A DNA stretch of 64,000 nt from CAVYWD01 sp963772225 (GTDB lineage Bacteria; Myxococcota; Myxococcia; Myxococcales; UBA5297): NCBI GenBank assembly GCA_963772225.1, contig CAVYWD010000002.1, positions 2,852,001 to 2,916,000 of the forward strand, in the 5' to 3' direction. The stretch's first letter is position 1, and each line of letters opens with the position of its first letter. Below the pieces are notes generated by a model. That model did not search any database, was not told where the DNA came from, and saw only the letters and a program-made list of their open reading frames with translations. The translations under genes and the position numbers were made by a program. Positions 1 to 7,711 of this stretch are shown in pieces.

Positions 1-564
1 CCCGGCGGTGAGCTGGATGTAATAGATGTTGATCGAATTGGTCGAGGCGGTCGTCCACTTGAGGTGCGCCAGGCTGTCTCCGCCTTCGGCGCTGGTGAGC
101 GTGGGCGTGGCCGGCGGCTGCGAGCTGTAGGTGATAGGGAGGTACGCGGGGGACGAGGTCGACGTCGACGCGGTCGCCACCGCGCACACGTACATCGTGG
201 TCGTCGTGTTGGTCGGGCAGGAGGAGCCGGCCACGGTCTGGGCGTTGACCGCGAAGGGCAGGGTGTTGCTGGACTCGCTGACCGACTGGCCCGTGGTCGA
301 TCCGCTCGTGGCCGAGGTGCAGGCCGTGGAGGTGCTCAGGAAGATCGCCAGGGTGGCGCTCGCCGGCACGGTGCTCGAGTACGTGGCGGTGAACGTCGAG
401 GACGTATTGTTGTTGCAGTCGGCGAGGCCAAAGGTCTGCGAGCCGGTCGTCAACTTGACGGAAATGGTGTTGCTTCCGAAGGTGATGCTCGAGTTGTCGG
501 CGCTCGCGACTGAGAGCGGGGCGAGCAGGGCCAGGGTCAGGGCGGCGAGTAAAGTGGGTCTCAT
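1..564 (-). CDS. Secreted protein, partial (C-terminus beyond left edge)
   Basis: Reads leftward off the window from an ATG at 564, giving 188 codons with no stop. The N-terminus is a signal peptide: Arg, then a Leu/Ala-rich stretch ending LSVASA before DN, a signal peptidase I-type site after about residue 22. The mature part is rich in Thr and Ser with a few Cys. The last visible segment (PPATPTLTSAEGG, then a Trp and Tyr-rich strand) looks like the start of a fibronectin type III-like domain. No catalytic motif is visible. Likely exported or surface-attached; function not recognised. The Shine-Dalgarno sequence is weak. Confidence 0.6.
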   Translation of the reverse strand, partial: MRPTLLAALTLALLAPLSVASADNSSITFGSNTISVKLTTGSQTFGLADCNNNTSSTFTATYSSTVPASATLAIFLSTSTACTSATSGSTTGQSVSESSNTLPFAVNAQTVAGSSCPTNTTTTMYVCAVATASTSTSSPAYLPITYSSQPPATPTLTSAEGGDSLAHLKWTTASTNSINIYYIQLTAG

Positions 565-683
565 GGGTCTCGCAAGTCGACGGGAGTGAAGACCGGTTTA
601 GCAACGAGCCTGCCAAACCCGCCGGGCCTCCCAAACCTTGAACTATCAGGGATTTTGGGCCGCGCAAAGCGCGCGGCAGCAGC

Positions 684-722
684 CAATTTGGCAACCCCCG
701 CCGCCCGTGTCTGGCCAAATTG
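684..722. promoter_or_regulatory. Inverted repeat upstream of the secreted-protein gene
   Basis: Perfect 9-base arms CAATTTGGC (684-692) and GCCAAATTG (714-722) flank a 21-base spacer. The repeat lies in the 193-base gap between the Asd-family gene and the leftward secreted-protein gene. It could be an operator or a stem-loop in the leader of the latter. No U-tract follows, so a terminator is less likely. Confidence 0.3.
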
Positions 723-757
723 TCACAAATGCCGCTTCGGGCGGCGCGAGCGGGTCT

Positions 758-1774
758 TCAGAGGAGGCCGCGGTCGCGGAGCAGCTCGGCGATCTGCACG
801 GCGTTGAGGGCGGCGCCCTTTCGCAGGTTGTCGATGCAGACGAACAGGTCCAGCCCGCTCTCTTGGGAGGCGTCATCGCGGATGCGGCCCACATGGGCGC
901 AGGCGTCGCCGACGGCGAGCATGGGCATGGGGTAGATGCCGCGCGCGGGGTCGTCGAGCAGCTTTACGCCGGGCGCCTCTTTGAGGAGCTCGCGCGCCTC
1001 GGCGGCGGTGAGCTTCCTTTCGGTGGCCAGGTTCGCCGACGCGCCGTGCCCGAAGTAGACCGGGACGCGCAACGCGGTGGCGGAGACGCGCAGGCCCGGT
1101 GCGCCGAGGAGCTTCTGGAGCTCGAGCCCGATGCCTTCTTCCTCGTCGGTGCTGCCGCGCTCGGTGAAGGTGCCGACCTGCGGGACGACGTTGAACGCCA
1201 CCCGGTGCGGGAAGACCCGCGCCCGGGCCTCGCGCAGGTTCATGAGGTCGGCGATCTGCTTCTCGAGCTCCGAGACGCCCTTCCGCCCGACGCCGGAGGC
1301 CGCCTGAAAGGTGGTGACCACCGCCCGCGTCACCGGGGAGGCCCGGTGGAGTGGCTGCAGCGCCAGCGCCAGCGCGATGGCCGGGCTGCTGGGGCTCGCG
1401 ACGACGCCGCGCGTTCGGGCGCCGGCGCAGGCGTCGGGGTTTACCTCGGGGACCACGAGGGGCACCGCCGCATCGAGCCGGAACGCGCTGGAGGTGTCCA
1501 CGGCGATAGCCCCGGCCTGCGCGGCCGCGCTCGCCCACAGGCGCGACGCCCGGGAGTTGGGGGAGAAGAACGCGAGCTGCACCCCCTTGAAGAGCTCGGC
1601 GCTCGCCGCCTTCACCGTGTGGTCGGCCCCGGCGAACTCCAGATGCTCGCCCTGGTCCCGCTCGCCTGCCAGGAGCCGGAGCTCGTCGACCGGGAAGGCG
1701 CGCTCCTCCAGCGCCGCCACAATCTCGCGGCCCACCGCGCCCGCAGCGCCCAGAACTGCCACTCGATAGCCCAT
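758..1774 (-). CDS. Aspartate-semialdehyde dehydrogenase-family protein lacking catalytic Cys (USG-1-like)
   Basis: 338 aa, full family length. The N-terminus has a Rossmann fold (VAVLGAAGAVG, residues 5-15). The conserved VVPEVNP segment (about 107-113) and a C-terminal dehydrogenase domain with GHG (about 245) are also present. True Asd enzymes carry an NPNCST active-site loop. Here the aligned loop reads ASPSSPA (126-132), so Ser130 stands where the nucleophilic Cys should be. The only nearby Cys (116) belongs to a different segment. The E. coli paralogue USG-1 has lost the Cys in the same place, so this is more likely a non-catalytic paralogue than the lysine/threonine pathway enzyme. It is monocistronic, with an ATG start. 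Confidence 0.85.
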   Translation of the reverse strand: MGYRVAVLGAAGAVGREIVAALEERAFPVDELRLLAGERDQGEHLEFAGADHTVKAASAELFKGVQLAFFSPNSRASRLWASAAAQAGAIAVDTSSAFRLDAAVPLVVPEVNPDACAGARTRGVVASPSSPAIALALALQPLHRASPVTRAVVTTFQAASGVGRKGVSELEKQIADLMNLREARARVFPHRVAFNVVPQVGTFTERGSTDEEEGIGLELQKLLGAPGLRVSATALRVPVYFGHGASANLATERKLTAAEARELLKEAPGVKLLDDPARGIYPMPMLAVGDACAHVGRIRDDASQESGLDLFVCIDNLRKGAALNAVQIAELLRDRGLL

Positions 1775-1937
1775 GTCGACGCCACCTTTTTTGTGTCGCT
1801 TCGCGAGCCCGTCGCCTTCGAGGGAGCGCTCGCAGATTAGTGCCCGGAGGCGAGATTGTCACGAGAAGGCTGTGCCGGCGCACGCGCGCGAGGCGACCGC
1901 TCGCTGCCGACGACCCCTTGGGCCGGGCGGGGTGGGC

Positions 1938-2705
1938 TCAGGCGTGCCAGCGCACCAGGACGCAGGTGACGTTGTCGTTGCCGCCCGCTTCGTTGGCGGC
2001 CTCGATGAGCTGCAGAGAGGCCTGCTCCAGGTCGGGCTCGGCGGCGAGGATTTCGGAGATGGCGGAGTCGGTGATCATGCCCGAGAGGCCGTCGGAGCAG
2101 AGCAGGAACACGTCGCCGTCCGCGGGCTCGACGCAGCTCACGTCGACCTGGACGTTGTCCTTCATCCCCAGGGCGCGCACGATGACGTTCTTGTGCGGGA
2201 AGTTCTCGATCTCCTCGGGGGTGAGCTTCTTCGCCTTGATGTAGTCGTTGAGGAGGGAGTGGTCTTCGGTGATCTGCGCCAGCTTCTGCTGGGCGGCGAT
2301 GAACCGGTAGACGCGGCTGTCGCCCACGTGGCCGACCAGAATGTGGTTGTTGACGAAGTACGTGGTGACGATGGTGGTGCCCATGCCGCGCAACTTCGCC
2401 TCGGCCAGGGACGCCTCGTAGATGCGGCTGTTCGCGAGCTTGATGCCGGTGGCCAGGCGGTTTTCGTCGTAGGTGCGCGCCTTGTCCAACTTGAACGGCC
2501 AGGTGGCGTCCTGGTCGCGCGCGGTCATCCGGAAGAACTCGCTCACCTCGGCGACGGCGATCTTGCTGGCGATCTCCCCGGAGGAGTGGCCGCCCATGCC
2601 GTCGGCCACGCAGAAAAGACTCTCCTCGGGCATCAGGAGGTAGTTGTCTTCGTTGTGGTTTCGCTTCATGCCGACGTGAGTCGTGCCGGCAACGTCGAGG
2701 CGCAT
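1938..2705 (-). CDS. PP2C-family serine/threonine protein phosphatase
   Basis: 255 aa from the ATG at 2705. A TTG ten codons upstream is possible, but it adds only low-complexity sequence. All PP2C metal-binding motifs are present in order: RNHNEDN near the N-terminus, VADGMGGH, GDSRVYR, DHSL, LCSDGLSGM and GGNDNVT at the C-terminus. It is a soluble single-domain enzyme of the Stp/PrpC type that removes phosphate from Ser/Thr, probably opposing Hanks-type kinases, which are abundant in myxobacteria. No kinase gene is adjacent. It is divergent from the lipoprotein gene at 2920, with 214 bases between them to hold both promoters. Confidence 0.93.
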   Translation of the reverse strand: MRLDVAGTTHVGMKRNHNEDNYLLMPEESLFCVADGMGGHSSGEIASKIAVAEVSEFFRMTARDQDATWPFKLDKARTYDENRLATGIKLANSRIYEASLAEAKLRGMGTTIVTTYFVNNHILVGHVGDSRVYRFIAAQQKLAQITEDHSLLNDYIKAKKLTPEEIENFPHKNVIVRALGMKDNVQVDVSCVEPADGDVFLLCSDGLSGMITDSAISEILAAEPDLEQASLQLIEAANEAGGNDNVTCVLVRWHA

Positions 2706-2919
2706 GGCGGAAGGCCCTCGAGGGGTATAGGCCAATGTCCCTGATTACCAGACACGGAAAATCGGCGTCAACCTGCCTGGTTCAAGTCGCTTCAAGCCGG
2801 GTTGCCGGAGAGGGAGCGCTTTGCTAGCGTCGCGATCGCATCTGCTTGACGCGCTTCGTCCGAGCGCCGCGAGGCGTCGCGGCGAGCGCCGAGGCTCGAA
2901 GCTCCCACTCGAGGACGCG

Positions 2920-3447
2920 ATGACCCGAACCCGTGGTTGGACGCGCCGCGAAGCGGCATCTCTGCGGGGCTGCGACCGGAGGCCGCGAACCCGCTCGGCC
3001 GTTGCGGCCCTCGCCCTCGGCGCTTCGGTGGCTCTGGGCGCCTGCAAGGCGACGACGGACCTGGGAAGCACGTGCACCTTGACGACGCCTTGCTCTTCCA
3101 GCACCTGCGCCGTCACGCCGGACAAGGTGTCCAACACCAGCGTCGATTACATCGCCCTCGGCTCGGCGGTGTGCGACAACCTCGTCTGCATCCGCACGGC
3201 GGGCTCGGCGAACCCGGACAACACCGCCAGCGAGGCTCGCGGCTATTGCACCAACTCGTGCACCGACAACTCCGATTGCTCGCCCGACTACCAGGGGAAC
3301 GGCGACAAGCTCGTCTGCCAGCGCCTGCTGCTCGACCAGGCCTTCCTCGATGCGCTCAAGCAGAGCAACCCGACGGAGTACGAGCAGGTCTTCGGCAACG
3401 GCGCGTCGTCCACCTACTGCATCCTGCCGAGCAGCGTGTCGCGGTAG
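2920..3447 (+). CDS. Cys-rich outer-membrane lipoprotein, possibly CglC-like
   Basis: 175 aa from the ATG at 2920, preceded by GAGG seven bases upstream. Upstream in-frame starts would bury the signal peptide. The Arg-rich N-terminus and hydrophobic stretch end in a lipobox LGAC with Cys42 as the lipidation site. The mature protein has about ten further Cys in CxLTTPC, VCDNLVC, GYCTNSC and DC contexts, then a conserved-looking CQRLLLDQ helix. The arrangement recalls the myxobacterial adventurous-gliding lipoprotein CglC. That assignment is from memory of the family and needs a profile search. Disulfide-stabilised and periplasm- or surface-facing by inference. Confidence 0.75.
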   Translation: MTRTRGWTRREAASLRGCDRRPRTRSAVAALALGASVALGACKATTDLGSTCTLTTPCSSSTCAVTPDKVSNTSVDYIALGSAVCDNLVCIRTAGSANPDNTASEARGYCTNSCTDNSDCSPDYQGNGDKLVCQRLLLDQAFLDALKQSNPTEYEQVFGNGASSTYCILPSSVSR

Positions 3448-3487
3448 CGGGGCCGCGGCGGCAGGCGCTTTTGGGGCTCGCTCCAGG

Positions 3488-4654
3488 TCAGCGGGCGCGC
3501 GAGGCGCGAGCTCGAGCGCCGGCGCGCTCGCCCGCGCTCTGGAGCGCGCACGCGTAAGCGGCGACCAGCTCCCGGGCGATCGCCTCGTCGCGAAAGCGCG
3601 CGGCGTGCGCGCGTCCCGCCTCGCGCATCGCCGCGCGAAGGTCCTCGTTTCTCAGGATCGCCGCGAGCGCGGCGCCCAGCTCCTCGGGGCTCGACGGGTC
3701 GACGTAGGCGGAGCCCGGCCCTGCCGCCTCGGGAAAGACGCCGCCGCGGGTCGTCACCACCGGGGTGCCGGAGAACAGCGCCTCCAGGATGGGGATGCCG
3801 AAGCCCTCGAAGAGCGACGGGTAGACGAAGACCGTCGCCAGCCGGTACAGCGCCGCGAGCTCGCGCACGCCCACGCCGGTGAGGAAGCGGACCCGGGTCT
3901 CGAGCTTCTCCTGCGCGATGAATGCCTCCACTTCGCGCGCGTAGGCGGTGCGCCGGCCGACCACCACCATCGGCACTCCCGGCAGCCCGGCGAGCGCGCG
4001 CAGCACGGTGAGGAGGTTCTTGCGCCGCTCGACGGTCCCGACGCTGAGGATGAACGACTCGGGCAGGCCGAACCGGTCGCGCGCCGCGGCGAGCTCCTGC
4101 GCCGGCAGCTCCTCCTGGAAGGCGGCGTGGCAGCCCTGGTACACGACGCGGATGCGCTCCGCGGGGACGCCGTAGAGCTCGACCAGGTCGCTCCGCGTCT
4201 GCTCGCTGATGGCGACGACCAGATCTGCGCGGCGGGCCGCGCTCTGCGCCTTCCAGCGGTAGATGCGCCGGTCGATGGGTGAGTACAGCTCGGGGAAGCG
4301 CTCGAAGATGAGGTCGTGGACGGTCACGGCGCTGGCGATGCCCCGCTCGGCGAGGCCGAGTGGCAGCTCGTTCGAGAGCCCGTGATAGAGCTGGACGCCG
4401 TCGGCCGCGAGGTCGTCGGCGATGCCTCGGGAGCGCCAGACCGATGGGAAGGCCCGGCCCAGGGCCGTGCGCGGGCCGCGGACTTCCAGCCCATCGGCCT
4501 GGGCGCCGCTGGCGGCGAGCGGAGGTCGCGGGCTGTACGCGAGGCAGCGGTGCTCAGGCGCGTGGCGACGCACGATGCGCAAGAGGTCGCGGCTGTAGTT
4601 CCCCAGCCCGGTCGTATTGTGGAAGGCCCGCTTGGCGTCAAAGCCCAGGATCAT
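3488..4654 (-). CDS. GT4-family glycosyltransferase
   Basis: 388 aa with a GT-B fold. The N-terminal acceptor half carries the GLGNYSRDLL loop near residue 17 and VHDLIFERFP. The C-terminal donor half starts with SVGTVERRKN (about 209-218), followed by the EX7E-type signature FEGFGIPILEAL and GTPVVTTRGG. Retaining glycosyl transfer from a nucleotide-sugar, often mannose or rhamnose, is typical of such proteins. No signal peptide or membrane segment, so cytoplasmic or peripheral. It stands alone, with no polysaccharide cluster around it, so the acceptor cannot be inferred. Confidence 0.9.
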   Translation of the reverse strand: MILGFDAKRAFHNTTGLGNYSRDLLRIVRRHAPEHRCLAYSPRPPLAASGAQADGLEVRGPRTALGRAFPSVWRSRGIADDLAADGVQLYHGLSNELPLGLAERGIASAVTVHDLIFERFPELYSPIDRRIYRWKAQSAARRADLVVAISEQTRSDLVELYGVPAERIRVVYQGCHAAFQEELPAQELAAARDRFGLPESFILSVGTVERRKNLLTVLRALAGLPGVPMVVVGRRTAYAREVEAFIAQEKLETRVRFLTGVGVRELAALYRLATVFVYPSLFEGFGIPILEALFSGTPVVTTRGGVFPEAAGPGSAYVDPSSPEELGAALAAILRNEDLRAAMREAGRAHAARFRDEAIARELVAAYACALQSAGERAGARARASRAR

Positions 4655-4725
4655 GCCGCCGCCTGAAGGTCCGCTCGTGGAGAGTCTGTCGCGAAAATGG
4701 TCTCCTCGCCTCTCGAATGACCTCT

Positions 4726-4767
4726 CCCCCCATCCCCCTCCCCGCTAGCGGGGAGGGGGATGGGGGG
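4726..4767. repeat. Perfect 42-base GC palindrome
   Basis: Perfect inverted repeat centred between 4746 and 4747 (GCTAGC core, C-run/G-run arms). It extends to about 4721-4772 with one mismatch. It lies between the DUF155 gene and the glycosyltransferase gene, both leftward, so it could terminate or protect the upstream transcript. A closely related palindrome followed by the same GGTGAGG lies at 30039-30064, pointing to a dispersed intergenic repeat family. Confidence 0.7.
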
Positions 4768-4802
4768 TGAGGATCGACGATCGCCGACATCCATAAAAAC
4801 CT

Positions 4803-5918
4803 CTAATGAGGGATGAACCGGCCCAGCGCCAGGAGGATCTCGGCGAGGATGAGCACCACCACCAGGATCTCCAAGAGCATCATCCGGCCGTGCTCGACCT
4901 CGCCCTTGAGCAGGTCGTAGATCTGCGCGACGAGCGCCTCCTTGCGGTCGACCGACTCCTGCCAGGAGGGAATGTTGAGCCGGCGCACGGCGCTGCGGTA
5001 GACGCGCGCCAGGTAGAAGTCGCCGATGATCTTGAGCGAGTTCTCGACCCGCTCGGTGAACTCGGCGACCTCGAGCATCAGCACCATGACGTTGCGGCGC
5101 AGCTCGGAGTAGTCGGAGCGGAAGAGGTGGAGCAGGCGCCGGCGCTTCTTCTCCATGTCGTCGTAGATGCGCGTGAGCTCGCGGTCGAGCACCTCGTCGT
5201 AGTAGCGCAGCTCCAGGAGCTGGGCGTTGGCGATCTCCAGGATGTCGGGGATGTCGCGGGAACCCGACGGCTCATAGACGAACGCCGAGTTCCAGTCGAC
5301 CACGACCAGGTCGTCGGTGAAGTAGCTGAAGGCGTGCTCGGTGACGTCGGCGCGCTCGCGGGCGCTGATGGGCTTTTGCTGCCTCTCGCCGAGGAGCAGG
5401 CGCGGCAGCACCTCGCGGGAGGCGATGTCCTCGGCCGTGGGCGAGGTCCGGAAGCGCTCCACGAACAGCACGGTGTAGCTCTCCGAGCCCTCCCAGCGGT
5501 GCGTGTTGTGGAGCGCGCCGGCGATGGAGCGGCACAGGCCGTCGGCCTCGGCGCGCGCGAGCTGGTCGATGGCCGGGTTGTCGTAGACGTCGTCCGCCAG
5601 GGCGACCAGGTCGTCGAGGCTGGTTCCAGGCGGGATGGGGATTCGAAGGAGGACGGAGACCGCGCCGTGGTCGAAGAGCCGGCCCGTGAGCTCGGCCGAC
5701 ACGGCGCCCTGCCTGAGGCCCAGCGGCCGATGGCCCATGAGGAAGGCGACCGGGGGGTTGGGCATCTCCAAATATTGCGAGCCCTCGCGCGAGAGCTTCA
5801 GGCGAATGGCCGCCTGCTTGTTGAGCTCGACGGCTCGCTGAAGGTCGATCTCGTCGGCGACGTCGAACATCCGGTAGGCGCTCAGTGTGCCTTGCTCGAT
5901 GATCAGCGGCTCGACCAT
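4803..5918 (-). CDS. RMD1/DUF155 (YagE) family membrane-anchored protein
   Basis: 371 aa from the ATG at 5918, chosen because GGAAAGGG lies just upstream. An ATG 15 codons earlier (5963) has no ribosome site. The body matches the RMD1/Sif2-like family: a long N-terminal domain, a middle region with FTDDLVVVDWNSAFVYEP, and a helical ELRYYDEVLDREL region. A C-terminal hydrophobic helix (MLLEILVVVLILAEILLAL) ends the protein and anchors it in the membrane tail-first. Biochemical function of the bacterial family is unknown. It is divergent from the small membrane protein at 6008. Confidence 0.85.
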   Translation of the reverse strand: MVEPLIIEQGTLSAYRMFDVADEIDLQRAVELNKQAAIRLKLSREGSQYLEMPNPPVAFLMGHRPLGLRQGAVSAELTGRLFDHGAVSVLLRIPIPPGTSLDDLVALADDVYDNPAIDQLARAEADGLCRSIAGALHNTHRWEGSESYTVLFVERFRTSPTAEDIASREVLPRLLLGERQQKPISARERADVTEHAFSYFTDDLVVVDWNSAFVYEPSGSRDIPDILEIANAQLLELRYYDEVLDRELTRIYDDMEKKRRRLLHLFRSDYSELRRNVMVLMLEVAEFTERVENSLKIIGDFYLARVYRSAVRRLNIPSWQESVDRKEALVAQIYDLLKGEVEHGRMMLLEILVVVLILAEILLALGRFIPH

Positions 5919-6007
5919 GGACCCTTTCCGAAGCGCCCCGTTGGCGCTACGGTTTAGCTCCATCGGCGCGTCGGGCTCAAGGACCTACTGAGGAGGAGCG
6001 AGGGCGC

Positions 6008-6247
6008 ATGCTGCTGCACTTCGACGCCAAGATGATCATCGTCGCCGCGCTGTTCGCGCTGCTCGTGGGCGTCAAGCTGCTGGCCGGCAGCAAGCCCTGG
6101 GACGCCCCGGTGCGGCGCCCCCGGCGGTTCGGCCACCGAGGGAAGCTGGGGCCGCTGCGCAGCCCGGCCGCCGCGGCGTCTGCCCAGAGGAGCTCTCCGC
6201 CCGAGCCCGCGCCCGACCCCGAGAGGGAGTTCTTCGGCGACCCCTGA
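6008..6247 (+). CDS. Small single-span membrane protein
   Basis: 79 aa with a strong AGGAGG (5991-5996) upstream of the ATG. One N-terminal membrane helix (MIIVAALFALLVGVKLLAG, residues 9-27) is followed by a basic stretch (RRPRRFGHRGK) and a Pro/Ala-rich acidic tail ending EFFGDP. The positive residues after the helix predict a cytoplasmic tail. Not recognised as a named family. It is divergent from the DUF155 gene, with which it shares a short promoter region, and it is followed by a convergent regulator gene. Confidence 0.6.
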   Translation: MLLHFDAKMIIVAALFALLVGVKLLAGSKPWDAPVRRPRRFGHRGKLGPLRSPAAAASAQRSSPPEPAPDPEREFFGDP

Positions 6248-6271
6248 GGCAGGACGTCTCGAGGCGCCGCC

Positions 6272-7018
6272 TCAGACCTTCAAGAGCGCCTTGACCGTCT
6301 CGATGACGTCGAGGAACCGCACCGGCTTGCGCAGGAACGCATCGGCGCCCGCGGCGCGGGACTGGGCCTGCGCGTCGGAGCCGCCGGCGCTGATGGCGAC
6401 CACGGGCAAGTCGCGCGTCCGGGGGTCGGCGCGGATCCGGCGGATGAGCTCGAAGCCGTCGAGCACCGGCATGTAGAGGTCGGTGATGACGAGGTGAAAC
6501 GACTCCTCGCCGAGCCGCGCGAGCGCGTCGCCGCCGTCGTGCGCCAGCGCCACCTCGACCCCGACGCCCCCGGCCCGCGCCAGCTTCTTCATCACGTACT
6601 CGTACAGCTCCATGACATGCGGGTTGTCCTCGACCAGCAGGACCCGATACGTGCGGACCTGCTCGGGACCCGGCTGCGCGCGCCCCATGCGCTCCAAAAG
6701 CTGGGCGAGCTTGTCGCGGTCCGCGGCGCGGTCGTCGGGGATGCGCAGGCCGACGCCGAACGGCATGCCGGCTTCTCCAGCCCTCACCCAAGCGACCTCT
6801 GCGACGAGCTCCACCGGGTCGAGCAGGCCAGGGAACGAGAGAGCGAGTGGCACCCTTTCGCCCGCTCGGAGCTCGCGGGTGGTTCGCACGAAGGCCCCAC
6901 CCGCGGACAGGTTCTCCGTGGCGTCGGCCAGGAAGCCCTCTTGCTCCGGGTACTCGACCTGAAGGATCAGCGGGACCCGGGAATGGGAGCGCTTCTCTTC
7001 GCCGCCAGGAGTCGACAT
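6272..7018 (-). CDS. PilZ domain-response regulator receiver fusion
   Basis: 248 aa. The N-terminal PilZ domain (about 8-105) has the c-di-GMP-binding RSHSR motif (10-14) and NLSAGG (37-41), spaced as in the myxobacterial PilZ subfamily. The C-terminal receiver (about 124-248) has the acidic pair ED at 130-131, phosphoacceptor Asp180 in ITDLYMP, and the conserved Lys in LRKPV. The domain order suggests a cytoplasmic protein that integrates c-di-GMP with a phosphorelay signal. No partner kinase is adjacent. ATG start at 7018. Confidence 0.9.
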   Translation of the reverse strand: MSTPGGEEKRSHSRVPLILQVEYPEQEGFLADATENLSAGGAFVRTTRELRAGERVPLALSFPGLLDPVELVAEVAWVRAGEAGMPFGVGLRIPDDRAADRDKLAQLLERMGRAQPGPEQVRTYRVLLVEDNPHVMELYEYVMKKLARAGGVGVEVALAHDGGDALARLGEESFHLVITDLYMPVLDGFELIRRIRADPRTRDLPVVAISAGGSDAQAQSRAAGADAFLRKPVRFLDVIETVKALLKV

Positions 7019-7050
7019 GACGAGCGGATGTTAGAAGGGGAAGCCAGCGC

Positions 7051-7079
7051 TTGACAATGTAGGAGCGCCCTCTTAGCGT
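7051..7079 (+). promoter_or_regulatory. sigma70-type promoter of the nuo operon
   Basis: A perfect TTGACA (-35, 7051-7056), a 17-base spacer and TAGCGT (-10, 7074-7079; weak, 3 of 6). It faces the nuoE gene, whose ATG is at 7167, leaving a leader of about 80 bases. Confidence 0.45.
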
Positions 7080-7166
7080 AGCGCGCCTTTCAGAGTCCCA
7101 TACTGGGCAATCGCGCGTTCGGCCCTGCGCGGCGCAAGCGGCAGATCCCAGCTGACCGGAGGCTGT

Positions 7167-7667
7167 ATGGCCAGCCCTTTCACAGAACAACAGCAAGCGC
7201 GCTTCGACGCCGAGCTGCCAAAGATCCTGAAGCGGTTCCCCGAAGGCCACAAGTCGGCGGCGATGCTGCCTGCCCTCTGGCTGGTCCAGGAGATCCTCGG
7301 CTGGGTCCCGGCGCCGGCCATGGAGCTCGTCGCCAACCGCCTGGGCGTCCCGCCCGCGCGGGCCCGCGAGGTGGCGACGTTCTACGTGATGTTCCACACC
7401 GAGCCCAAGGGCAAGCACGTGCTGGACGTCTGCACCAGCATCAGCTGCTCGCTCTGCGGCGCCGAGAACTCGCTCGTCTACCTGGAGAAGCAGCTCGGCA
7501 TCAAGGCCGGCCAGACCACGGCCGACAAGAAGATCCACCTGCGCGAGGCCGAGTGCCTGGCGAGCTGCGGCTCGGGCCCCATGCTGCAGGTGGACGGCGG
7601 GGAGTACGTCGAGAATCTCACGCCGAAGAAAATCGACGAGCTGCTCGCGCGCCTGCGCCGCGACTAG
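7167..7667 (+). CDS. nuoE: NADH-quinone oxidoreductase subunit E
   Basis: 166 aa, the normal length for the 24-kDa 2Fe-2S subunit of complex I. N1a cluster ligands are visible as Cys89 and Cys94 (CTSISC), then Cys130 and Cys134 (CLASC). The N-terminal helical segment with LVQEILGWVP is typical. It sits in the NADH-dehydrogenase arm beside NuoF and takes part in electron entry from NADH. A GGAGG lies a few bases before the ATG. First gene of the nuoEFJKLMN run. Confidence 0.96.
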   Translation: MASPFTEQQQARFDAELPKILKRFPEGHKSAAMLPALWLVQEILGWVPAPAMELVANRLGVPPARAREVATFYVMFHTEPKGKHVLDVCTSISCSLCGAENSLVYLEKQLGIKAGQTTADKKIHLREAECLASCGSGPMLQVDGGEYVENLTPKKIDELLARLRRD

Positions 7668-7711
7668 CTCCCTCCCCGAGCGCCCAAGGCATTCTGTAGA
7701 GGACCGCTGCC

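Noticed and set aside
2771..2800. TGGTTCAAGTC resembling a tRNA T-loop
   Set aside because: No pairing T-stem, anticodon arm or acceptor stem can be drawn around it.
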